A model generated the notes under the pieces. It was not told where the DNA came from. It worked only from the letters and a program-made list of their open reading frames with translations, and did no database searches. Shown here piece by piece: positions 1 through 8,243 of a DNA stretch of 14,073 bases (its first letter is position 1; every line of letters begins with the position of its first letter). Source of the DNA: Symbiodinium natans (lineage: Eukaryota > Sar > Dinophyceae > Suessiales > Symbiodiniaceae); assembly GCA_905221605.1 (NCBI GenBank), contig CAJNDS010001564.1, positions 1-14,073 on the forward strand. Reading direction: 5' to 3'. The translations under genes were made by a program, and so were the position numbers.

Positions 1-333
1 AGGGCGAGGAGTCCTGGCGGGGGGCTGGGGGGGCAGCGCCCCCCGGAAACGGTGGCGTCGATTTGTATTTTCTTGGTGACCCCCTTCCAAAACTAAAACA
101 TAGTTCCAAAAAACAAAACTTTCGGTCAAAACTTTCGGTCAAAACTTTCGGTCAAACTTATTGGGACCTGAACCCTATACAATTTCTATTAAGGCAAGTT
201 CCAAAAAAGAAACCCAGGTGACCAGAGCAATGGCCATTTTAAAGGGGTTTTTTTCCGACCCCCGAACCCTATACAATTTCTATATACCTGGATTGCTGGC
301 GGGGTCCAGGGCGAGGAGTCCTGGCGGGGGGCT

Positions 334-352
334 CGGGGGGCAGCGCCCCCCG
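334..352 (+). other. GC hairpin in each satellite unit (example copy)
   Basis: CGGGGGGC, loop AGC, then GCCCCCCG form a perfect 8-bp stem with a three-base loop. It recurs in nearly every unit of both arrays. Copies with five G or five C keep a shorter stem. The preceding G runs (GGGG, GGG, GGGGGG) on the same strand could also form a G-quadruplex. Whether either structure forms is not shown by the sequence. Confidence 0.8.
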
Positions 353-424
353 GAAACGGTGGCGTCGATTTGTATTTTCTTTGTGACCCCCTTCCAAAAC
401 TAAAACATAGTTCCAAAAAACAAA

Positions 425-472
425 ACTTTCGGTCAAAACTTTCGGTCAAAACTTTCGGTCAAAACTTATTGG
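425..472 (+). repeat. 13-bp sub-repeat inside the unit (GGTCAAAACTTTC), example copy
   Basis: Most units carry three consecutive copies of a 13-bp motif with core GTCAAAAC. Units with only two copies are about 296 bp long, for example near 5666-5690, 6566-6600, 6868-6896 and 12141-12172, so copy number here explains the main length polymorphism. Replication slippage or unequal exchange is the likely cause. The same core occurs as an 11-bp repeat next to the second telomere tract. Confidence 0.9.
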
Positions 473-477
473 GACCT

Positions 478-497
478 GAACCCTATACAATTTCTAT
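478..497 (+). other. Telomere-like motif, first of two per unit (example copy)
   Basis: GAACCCTATACAATTTCTAT occurs twice in each unit, about 94 bp apart (170 and 264 in the first complete pair; 478 and about 572 here). Its AACCCTA core is one telomere repeat and equals the core of the plant telo-box, which is bound by TRB-type Myb proteins in plants. Binding here is inference. The first motif of the last unit is where array 1 passes into true telomere repeats at 7830. Confidence 0.75.
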
Positions 498-1404
498 TAA
501 GGCAAGTTCCAAAAAAGAAACCCATGTGACCAGAGCAGTGGCCATTTTAAAGGGGTTTTTTTCCGACCCCCGAACCCTATACAATTTCTATATACCTGGA
601 TTGCTGGCGGGGTCCAGGGCGAGGAGTCCTGGCGGGGGGCTCGGTGGGCAGCGCCCCCCGGAAACGGTGGCGTCGATTTGTATTTTCTTGGTGACCCCCT
701 TCCAAAACTAAAACATAGTTCCAAAAAACAACACTTTCGGTCAAAACTTTCGGTCAAAACTTTCGGTCAAAACTTATTGGGACCTGAACCCTATACAATT
801 TCTATTAAGGCAAGTTCCAAAAAAGAAACCCAGGTGACCAGAGCAGTGGCCATTTTAAAGGGGTTTTTTTCCGACCCCCGAACCCTATACAATTTCTATA
901 TACCTGGATTGCTGGCGGGGTCCAGGGCGAGGAGTCCTGACGGGGGGCTCGGGGGGCAGCGCCCCCCGGAAACGGTGGCGTCGATTTGTATTTTCTTGGT
1001 GACCCCCTTCCAAAACTAAAACATAGTACCAAAAAACAAAACTTTCGGTCAAAACTTTCGGTCAAAACTTTCGGTCAAAACTTATTGGGACCTGAACCCT
1101 ATACAATTTCTATTAAGGCAAGTTCCAAAAAAGAAACCCAGGTGACCAGAGCAGTGGCCATTTTAAAGGGTTTTTTTTCCGACCCCCGAACCCTATACAA
1201 TTTCTATATACCTGGATTGCTGGCGGGGTCCAGGGCGAGGAGTCCTGGCGGGGGGCTGGGGGGGCAGCGCCCCCCGGAAACGGTGGCGTCGATTTGTATT
1301 TTCTTGGTGACCCCCTTCCAAAACTAAAACATAGTTCCAAAAAACAAAACTTTCGGTCAAAACTTTCGGTCAAAACTTTCGGTCAAACTTATTGGGACCT
1401 GAAC

Positions 1405-1530
1405 CCTATACAATTTCTATAGTTGCAAGTTTTCCAAAAAAGAACCCATGTTGACCAGAGCATGTCCATTTTAAGGGTTTTTTTTTTCCGACCCCCGAAC
1501 CCTATACATTTCTATATCCCTGGATTGCTG
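1405..1530 (+). repeat. Diverged satellite unit
   Basis: This copy has several small indels and substitutions relative to its neighbours: AGTTGCAAGTTTTCC in place of TTAAGGCAAGTTCC, a longer T run near 1480-1487, and CATTTCTATATCCC in place of CAATTTCTATATACC. The units on both sides are near consensus, so the divergence is local. Confidence 0.8.
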
Positions 1531-1879
1531 GCGGGGCCCAGGGCGAGGAGTCCGGGCGGGGGGCTCGGGGGGCAGCGCCCCCCGGAAACGGTGGCGTCGA
1601 TTTGTATTTTCTTGGTGACCCCCTTCCAAAACTAAAACATAGTTCCAAAAAACAAAACTTTCGGTCAAAACTTTCGGTCAAAACTTTCGGTCAAACTTAT
1701 TGGGACCTGAACCCTATACAATTTCTATTAAGGCAAGTTCCAAAAAAGAAACCCAGGTGACCAGAGCAGTGGCCATTTTAAAGGGGTTTTTTTCCGACCC
1801 CCGAACCCTATACAATTTCTATATACCTGAATTGCTGGCGGGGTCCAGGGCGAGGAGTCCTGGCGGGGGGCTCGGGGGC

Positions 1880-1965
1880 AGCGGCCCCCCGGAAACGGTG
1901 GCGTCGATTGTCATTCTTGTGACCCCCTTCCAAACTAAACAAAGTTCCAAAAACAAAAACTTTTT
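1880..1965 (+). repeat. Locally diverged satellite segment
   Basis: Homopolymer lengths and short words are altered over about 85 bp: GGGGGCAGCGGCCCCCC disrupts the hairpin, GATTGTCATTCTTGTG replaces the usual wording, and AACTTTTTCGG has extra T. Both real decay and uncorrected sequencing error fit. Confidence 0.7.
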
Positions 1966-3029
1966 CGGTCAAAACTTTCGGTCAAAACTTTCGGTCAAAA
2001 CTTATTGGGACCTGAACCCTATACAATTTCTATTAAGGCAAGTTCCAAAAAAGAACCCCAGGTGACCAGAGCAGTGGCCATTTTAAAGGGGTTTTTTTCC
2101 GACCCCCGAACCCTATACAATTTCTATATACCTGGATTGCTGGCGGGGTCCAGGGCGAGGAGTCCTGGCGGGGGGCTCGGGGGGCAGCGCCCCCCCGGAA
2201 ACGGTGGCGTCGATTTGTATTTTCTTGGTGACCCCCTTCCAAAACTAAAACATAGTTCCAATAAACAAAACTTTCGGTCAAAACTTTCGGTCAAAACTTT
2301 CGGTCAAAACTTATTGGGACCTGAACCCTATACAATTTCTATTAAGGCAAGTTCCAAAGAAGAAACCCAGGTGACCAGAGCAGTGGCCATTTTAAAGGGG
2401 TTTTTTTCCGACCCCCGAACCCTATACAATTTCTATATACCTGGATTGCTGGCGGGGTCCAGGGCGAGGAGTCCTGGCGGGGGGCTCGGGGGGCAGCGCC
2501 CCCGGAAACGGTGGCGTCGATTTGTATTTTCTTGGTGACCCCCTTCCAAAACTAAAACATAGTTCCAAAAAACAAAACTTTCGGTCAAAACTTTCGGTCA
2601 AAACTTTCGGTCAAAACTTATTGGGACCTGAACCCTATACAATTTCTATTAAGGCAAGTTCCAAAAAAGAAACCCAGGTGACCAGCGCAGTGGCCATTTT
2701 AAAGGGGTTTTTTTCCGACCCCCGAACCCTATACAATTTCTATATACCTGGATTGCTGGCGGGGTCCAGGGCGAGGAGTCCTGGCGGGGGTCTCGGGGGG
2801 CAGCGCCCCCCGGAAACGGTGGCGTCGATTTGTATTTTCTTGGTGACCCCCTTCCAAAACTAAAACATAGTTCCAAAAAACAAAACTTTAGGTCAAAACT
2901 TTCGGTCAAAACTTTCGGTCAAAACTTATTGGGACCTGAACCCTATACAATTTCTATTAAGGCAAGTTCCAAAAAAGAAACCCAGGTGACCAGAGCAGTG
3001 GCCATTTTAAAGGGGTTTTTTTCCGACCC

Positions 3030-3190
3030 CAGACCCTAAATACAATTTTCTCTATACCTTGATTGCTGGCGGGTCCAGGTCGAGGAGTCCCTGCGGGGGG
3101 CCTCGGTGGCATCGCCCCGGAAACGGTGGCGTCCGATTTGTATTTTTCTTGGTTACCCCTTCCCAACTAAACATAGTTCCAACAAACAAA
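3030..3190 (+). repeat. Strongly diverged satellite unit
   Basis: The segment shows many indels and substitutions, including loss of the first bases of the hairpin (CCTCGGTGGCATCGCCCCGG) and an altered second telomere-like motif (AGACCCTAAATACAATTTT). The sequence returns to consensus at about 3190. Confidence 0.8.
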
Positions 3191-3567
3191 ACTTTCGGTC
3201 AAAACTTTCGGTCAAAACTTTCGGTCAAAACTTATTGGGACCTGAACCCTATACAATTTCTATTAAGGCAAGTTCCAAAAAAGAAACCCAGGTGACCAGA
3301 GCAGTGGCCATTTTAAAGGGGTTTTTTCCGACCCCCGAACCCTATACAATTTCTATATACCTGGATTGCTGGCGGGGTCCAGGGCGAGGAGTCCTGGCGG
3401 GGGGCTCGGGGGGCAGCGCCCCCCGGAAACGGTGGCGTCGATTTGTATTTTCTTGGTGACCCCCTTCCACAACTAAAACATAGTTCCAAAAAACAAAACT
3501 TTCGGTCAAAACTTTCGGTCAAAACTTTCGGTCAAAACTTATTGGGACCTGAACCCTATACAATTTC

Positions 3568-3880
3568 TATTAAGGCAGGTTCCAAAAAAGAACCCAGGTG
3601 ACCAGAGCAGTGGCCATTTTAAAGGGGTTTTTTTCCGACCCCCGAACCCTATACAATTTCTATAAACCTGGATTGCTGGCGGGGTCCAGGGCGAGGAGTC
3701 CTGGCGGGGGGCTCGGGGGCAGCGCCCCCCGGAAACGGTGGCGTCAATTTGCATTTTCTTGGAGACCCCCTTCCAAAACTAAAAACATAGTTCCAAAAAA
3801 CAAAACTTCTCAGCTGTCCTCTTTGGAGGGACGCCCGGTGAAAAAAAACTTATTGGGACCTGAACACTATACAATTTCTA
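3568..3880 (+). repeat. Variant satellite unit V1 (replaced segment at 3807-3849)
   Basis: The three GTCAAAAC sub-repeats are absent. In their place is a segment reading TTCTCAGCTGTCCTCTTTGG followed by AGGGACGCCCGGTG and a run of A. The copy also has GGCGTCAATTTGCATTTTC and TTGGAGACC where the common unit has GGCGTCGATTTGTATTTTC and TTGGTGACC. A nearly identical unit lies in array 2 at about 12200. Confidence 0.9.
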
Positions 3881-4089
3881 TTAAGGCAGGTTCCAAAAAA
3901 GAACCCAGGTGACCAGAGCAGTGGCCATTTTAAAGGGGTTTTTTTCCGACCCCCGAACCCTATACAATTTCTATAAACCTAGATTGCTGGCGGGGTCCAG
4001 GGCGAGGAGTCCTAGCGGGGGGCTCGGGGGGCAGCGCCCCCCGAAACGGTGGCGTCAATTTGTATTTTCTTGGGGACCCCCTTCCAAAA

Positions 4090-4470
4090 CTAAAACTCGT
4101 TCCAAAACAAACCTGTCCGGTCAAAACTTTCGGTCAAAACTTTCGGCAACACTTTTGGACCTGAACCCTATACCATTTTTCTATAAGGCAATTTTCCAAA
4201 AAAGAACCCAATGTGCCAGCATTGGCCTTGTTAAAGGGGTTTTTTTTCCGACCCCCGAACCCTATACACTTTCTATATACCTGTATTGCTGCGGGGTCCA
4301 GGGCTAGTAGTCCTGGCGGGGGGCTCGGGGTGCAGCGCCCCCCGGAAACGGTGGCGTCGATTTGTATTGTTCTTGGTGACCCCTTCCAAAACTAAACATA
4401 GTTTTCCAACAAACAAAAACTTTTCGGTCAAAACTTTCGGTCAAAATTTCTGGTCAAAACTTATTGGGAC
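4090..4470 (+). repeat. Most diverged pair of satellite units
   Basis: About 380 bp carry the greatest divergence in the array. Examples are AAACTCGTTCC, ACCTGTCCGG, CGGCAACACTTTTGG, TACCATTTTTCTATAAGG, GCCAGCATTGGCCTTG and GGGCTAGTAGTCC. The order of unit segments is still recognisable, so these are old or damaged copies rather than an insertion. Confidence 0.85.
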
Positions 4471-4594
4471 CTGAACCCTATACAATTTCTATTAAGGCAG
4501 GTTCCAAAAAAGAACCCAGGTGACCAGAGCAGTGGCCATTTTAAAGGGGTTTTTTTTCCGACCCCCGAACCCTATACAATTTCTATAAACCTGG

Positions 4595-4905
4595 ATTGCT
4601 GGCGGGGTCCAGGGCGAGGAGTCCTGGCGGGGGGCTCGGGGGGCAGCGCCCCCCGAAACGGTGGCGTCAATTTGTATTTTCTTGGGGACCCCCTTCCAAA
4701 ACTAAAAACATAATTCCAAAAAAACAAAACTTCTCGGCTGTCCTCTTTGGAGGTTGCCCGGTGAAAAAAAACGTTATTGGGACCTGAACCCTATACAATT
4801 TCTATTAAGGCAGGTTCCAAAAAAGAACCCAGGTGACCAGAGCAGTGGCCATTTTAAAGGGGTTTTTTTCCGACCCCCGAACCCTATACAATTTCTATAT
4901 ACCTG
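4595..4905 (+). repeat. Variant satellite unit V2 (replaced segment at 4731-4773)
   Basis: This belongs to the same subfamily as V1 but a different branch: TTCTCGGCTGTCCTCTTTGG followed by AGGTTGCCCGGTG, a poly-A run and ACGTTATTGGG. It also has TTGGGGACC and ACATAATTCC. It matches V3 except for one A in a run, across about 140 bp compared by eye. Confidence 0.9.
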
Positions 4906-5094
4906 GATTGCTGGCGGGGTCCAGGGCGAGGAGTCCTGGCGGGGGGCTCGGGGGCAGCGCCCCCCGGAAACGGTGGCGTCGATTTGTATTTTCTTGGTGA
5001 CCCCCTTCCAAAACTAAAACATAGTTCCAAAAAACAAAACTTTCGGTCAAAACTTTCGGTCAAAACTTTCGGTCAAAACTTATTGGGACCTGAA

Positions 5095-5155
5095 CCCTAT
5101 ACCATTCTATTAAGTGGGGTGGGCAATTTCCAAACAAGAAACCCGGTGACCAGAG
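5095..5155 (+). repeat. Unit with a GTGGGGTGGG insertion
   Basis: CCATTCTATTAAGTGGGGTG followed by GGCAATTTCCAAACAAG replaces the usual TTAAGGCAAGTTCC. The G-rich insertion of about 10 bp is seen nowhere else in the window. The flanking units are normal. Confidence 0.7.
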
Positions 5156-7334
5156 CAGTGGCCATTTTAAAGGGGTTTTTTTCCGACCCCCGAACCCTAT
5201 ACAATTTCTATAAACCTAGATTGCTGGCGGGGTCCAGGGCGAGGAGTCCTGGCGGGGGGCTCGGGGGGCAGCGCCCCCCGGAAACGGTGGCGTCGATTTG
5301 TATTTTCTTGGTGACCCCCTTCCAAACCTAAAACATAGTTCCAAAAAACAAAACTTTCGGTCAAAACTTTCGGTCAAAACTTTCGGTCAAAACTTATTGG
5401 GACCTGAACCCTATACAATTTCTATTAAGGCAGGTTCCAAAAAAGAACCCAGGTGACCAGAGCAGTGGCCATTTTAAAGGGGTTTTTTTCCGACCCCCGA
5501 ACCCTATACAATTTCTATAAACCTGGATTGCTGGCGGGGTCCAGGGCGAGGAGTCCTGGCCGGGGGCTCGGGGGGCAGCGCCCCCCGGAAACGGTGGCGT
5601 CGATTTGTATTTTCTTGGTGACCCCCTTCCAAAACTAAAAACATAGTTCCAAAAAACAAAACTTTCGGTCAAAACTTTCGGTCAAAACTTATTGGGACCT
5701 GAACCCTATACAATTTCTATTAAGGCAGGTTCCAAAAAAGAAACCCAGGTGACCAGAGCAGTGGCCATTTTAAAGGGGTTTTTTTCCGACCCCCGAACCC
5801 TATACAATTTCTATATACCTGGATTGCTGGCGGGGTCCAGGGCGAGGAGTCCTGGCGGGGGGCTCGGGGGGCGGCGCCCCCCGGAAACGGTGGCGTCGAT
5901 TTGTATTTTCTTGGTGACCCCCTTCCAAAACTAAAACATAGTTCCAAAAAACAAAACTTTCGGTCAAAACTTTCGGTCAAAACTTTCGGTCAAAACTTAT
6001 TGGGACCTGAACCCTATACAATTTCTATTAAGGCAAGTTCCAAAAAGAAACCCAGGTGACCAGAGCAGTGGCCATTTTAAAGGGGTTTTTTTCCGACCCC
6101 CGAACCCTATACAATTTCTATATACCTGGATTGCTGGCGGGGTCCAGGGCGAGGAGTCCTGGCGGGGGGCTCGGGGGGCAGCGCCCCCGGAAACGGTGGC
6201 GTCGATTTGTATTTTCTTGGTGACCCCCTTCCAAAACTAAAACATAGTTCCAAAAAACAAAACTTTCGGTCAAAACTTTCGGTCAAAACTTTCGGTCAAA
6301 ACTTATTGGGACCTGAACCCTATACAATTTCTATTAAGGCAGGTTCCAAAAAAGAAACCCAGGTGACCAGAGCAGTGGCCATTTTAAAGGGGTTTTTTTC
6401 CGACCCCCGAACCCTATACAATTTCTATAAACCTGGATTGCTGGCGGGGTCCAGGGCGAGGAGTCCTGGCCGGGGGCTCGGGGGGCAGCGCCCCCCGGAA
6501 ACGGTGGCGTCGATTTGTATTTTCTTGGTGACCCCCTTCCAAAACTAAAAACATAGTTCCAAAAAACAAAACTTTCGGTCAAAACTTTCGGTCAAAACTT
6601 ATTGGGACCTGAACCCTATACAATTTCTATTAAGGCAGGTTCCAAAAAAGAAACCCAGGTGACCAGAGCAGTGGCCATTTTAAAGGGGTTTTTTTCCGAC
6701 CCCCGAACCCTATACAATTTCTATAAACCTGGATTGCTGGCGGGGTCCAGGGCGAGGAGTCCTGGCGGGGGGCTCGGGGGGCAGCGCCCCCCGGAAACGG
6801 TGGCGTCGATTTGTATTTTCTTGGTGACCCCCTTCCAAAACTAAAAACATAGTTCCAAAAAACAAAACTTTCGGTCAAAACTTTCGGTCAAAACTTATTG
6901 GGACCTGAACCCTATACAATTTCTATTAAGGCAGGTTCCAAAAAAGAAACCCAGGTGACCAGAGCAGTGGCCATTTTAAAGGGGTTTTTTTCCGACCCCC
7001 GAACCCTATACAATTTCTATATACCTGGATTGCTGGCGGGGTCCAGGGCGAGGAGTCCTGGCGGGGGGCTCGGGGGGCAGCGCCCCCCGGAAACGGTGGC
7101 GTCGATTTGTATTTTCTTGGTGACCCCCTTCCAAAACTAAAACATAGTTCCAAAAAACAAAACTTTCGGTCAAAACTTTCGGTCAAAACTTTCGGTCAAA
7201 ACTTATTGGGACCTGAACCCTATACAATTTCTATTAAGGCAAGTTCCAAAAAGAAACCCAGGTGACCAGAGCAGTGGCCATTTTAAAGGGGTTTTTTTCC
7301 GACCCCCGAACCCTATACAATTTCTATATACCTG

Positions 7335-7640
7335 GATTGCTGGCGGGGTCCAGGGCGAGGAGTCCTGGCGGGGGGCTCGGGGGGCAGCGCCCCCCGAAAC
7401 GGTGGCGTCAATTTGTATTTTCTTGGGGACCCCCTTCCAAAACTAAAAACATAATTCCAAAAAACAAAACTTCTCGGCTGTCCTCTTTGGAGGTTGCCCG
7501 GTGAAAAAAAACGTTATTGGGACCTGAACCCTATACAATTCCTATTAAGGCAGGTTCCAAAAAAGAACCCAGGTGACCAGAGCAGTGGCCATTTTAAAGG
7601 GGTTTTTTTCCGACCCCCGAACCCTATACAATTTCTATAT
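7335..7640 (+). repeat. Variant satellite unit V3 (replaced segment at 7471-7513)
   Basis: It has the same replaced segment as V2 (CTCGGCTGTCC, GGAGGTTGCCCGG, ACGTTATTGGG), with the same companion changes TTGGGGACC and ACATAATTCC. It lies about 2.74 kb to the right of V2 and is one unit before the end of array 1. Confidence 0.9.
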
Positions 7641-7829
7641 ACCTGGATTGCTGGCGGGGTCCGGGGCGAGGAGTCCTGGCGGGGGGCTCGGGGGGCAGCG
7701 CCCCCCGGAAACGGTGGCGTCGATTTGTATTTTCTTGGTGACCCCCTTCCAAAACTAAAACATAGTTCCAAAAAACAAAACTTTCGGTCAAAACTTTCGG
7801 TCAAAACTTTCGGTCAAAACTTATTGGGA

Positions 7830-7916
7830 CCTAAACCCTAAACCCTAAACCCTAAACCCTAAACCCTAAACCCTAAACCCTAAACCCTAAACCCTAAACC
7901 CTAAACCCTAAACCCT
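7830..7916 (-). repeat. Internal telomere tract T1, about 12 perfect repeats
   Basis: An uninterrupted (CCCTAAA)n runs on the + strand (TTTAGGG on the - strand), 87 bp, with no variant repeat seen. Polarity is that of a left chromosome end, so the capped chromosome would lie to the right. The left junction falls inside a satellite unit: TTATTGGGACCT continues as AAACCCTAAACCC instead of GAACCCTATACAA. The right end is CCCTCAAGGCAAG. Its perfect repeats suggest it is younger than T2. Confidence 0.97.
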
Positions 7917-7946
7917 CAAGGCAAGAATAAATAGAAATTGTAGGTG
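7913..7946 (+). repeat. Post-telomere motif, copy 1
   Basis: CCCTCAAGGCAAGAATAAAT followed by AGAAATTGTAGGTG. The same motif, with two substitutions and one indel, follows T2 at 8468-8500. It includes AATAGAAATTGTA, the exact reverse complement of the TACAATTTCTATT that follows the telomere-like motif in each satellite unit, and AAGGCAAG, which is direct in both. Confidence 0.85.
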
Positions 7947-8240
7947 CTTCATTACGAGCAGCTCATGCAATAATCCTTCACAACGCAATAATCTTAGCCA
8001 AAAGCCCGGCTTTCAGGGCACCAAAAACCTTGAACGGCCCGAAGCCCCCACAACGTTCCAAACACCCCCGCCCCCCCAGCTTTCTCCAGCCCCTCCAAGC
8101 CCCTTCACAACCCCCAACCGCCCCCCCCCCCAGCCCCCTCCCCACCCCCCCCCCCACCTCCCCCAAGCCTGGCACTTTCGTTCAAAAGCAAAAGAAAAAA
8201 CCGGTCAAAACCCCGTCAAAACCCCGTCAAAACCCCGTCA
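7917..8240. other. Spacer between the two telomere tracts
   Basis: There is no gene. It has three parts. 7917-8055 is moderately AT-rich, mostly unique sequence, beginning with the post-telomere motif and containing ACGAGCAG and CAACGCA words also seen after T2. 8060-8167 is a C-rich tract. 8200-8240 is an 11-bp GTCAAAA repeat. A 77-codon open frame across 8030-8263 is proline-rich only because of the C runs and ends in telomere sequence, so I do not call it a gene. Confidence 0.85.
8060..8167. other. C-rich tract 1
   Basis: The + strand is dominated by C runs, including runs of 11-12 C around 8120-8155, broken by A, T and occasional G. The - strand is correspondingly G-rich, with many closely spaced runs of three or more G, so it meets the usual G-quadruplex pattern. 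It lies about 145 bp to the right of T1. A similar tract lies at the same relative place after T2. Confidence 0.85.
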
Positions 8241-8243
8241 AAA
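8201..8243 (+). repeat. 11-bp GTCAAAACCCC repeat abutting T2
   Basis: GTCAAAA occurs at 8204, 8215, 8226 and 8237 at an exact 11-bp period, then runs without a break into AAACCCTAAACCC. The core matches the GGTCAAAAC sub-repeat of the satellite unit, which likewise lies just left of T1. CACTTTCGTTCAAAAG at 8173 may be a further degenerate copy. Confidence 0.9.

Larger units (their letters stand above)
291..598 (+). repeat. Representative 308-bp satellite unit
   Basis: This copy is close to the consensus and serves as reference. The G-rich segment is about 291-333. The GC hairpin is 334-352. GTCAAAAC motifs at 13-bp spacing lie around 430-466. The first telomere-like motif (GAACCCTATA) starts at 478. 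The poly-T run and second telomere-like motif lie near 555-590. Two GGTGACC palindromes occur per unit in most copies. This copy reads TTTGTGACC at the first, one base off. No promoter, tRNA A/B box or 5S rRNA element is recognisable in it. Confidence 0.9.
1..7829 (+). repeat. Satellite array 1: tandem ~308-bp unit, about 25-26 copies
   Basis: The landmark GATTGCTGGCGGGG recurs at 291, 599, 907, 1215, 1523 and so on to 7646, giving 25 landmark copies plus a partial unit at the left edge. All are in the same orientation. Typical spacing is 308 bp, with 296-bp and other length variants. Reading from the landmark, a unit has a G-rich part with a GC hairpin, a stretch containing GGTGACCCCC, three copies of a 13-bp GTCAAAAC motif, a telomere-like GAACCCTATA, an A-rich part, GGTGACCAGAGCAGTGGCC, a run of seven T, and a second GAACCCTATA. 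It is non-coding: 308 is not a multiple of three, copies differ by 1-, 2- and 12-13-bp indels, and both strands are open at once only because the unit happens to lack stops. The left end continues beyond the window. The right end stops at the telomere tract. Confidence 0.98.

Noticed and set aside
533-556. GTGGCCATTTTAAAG in each unit resembles part of the dinoflagellate spliced-leader (GTAGCCATTTTGGC)
   Set aside because: Only the GCCATTTT core agrees. The rest of the leader and any splice donor or snRNA-like features are missing. I regard it as coincidence.
370-711. Recurrent open frame of 113 codons on the + strand in most satellite units, and one of 86 codons on the - strand
   Set aside because: Both strands are open in every copy, so one frame is a by-product of the other. 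Copies differ by indels not divisible by three. The 308-bp unit shifts frame at each repeat. No domain or start signal is recognisable.
1-7829. Tandem small-RNA gene cluster (5S rRNA, tRNA or snRNA)
   Set aside because: No internal A/B or A/C box pattern and no recognisable 5S or snRNA core. The T run alone is not evidence of Pol III transcription.
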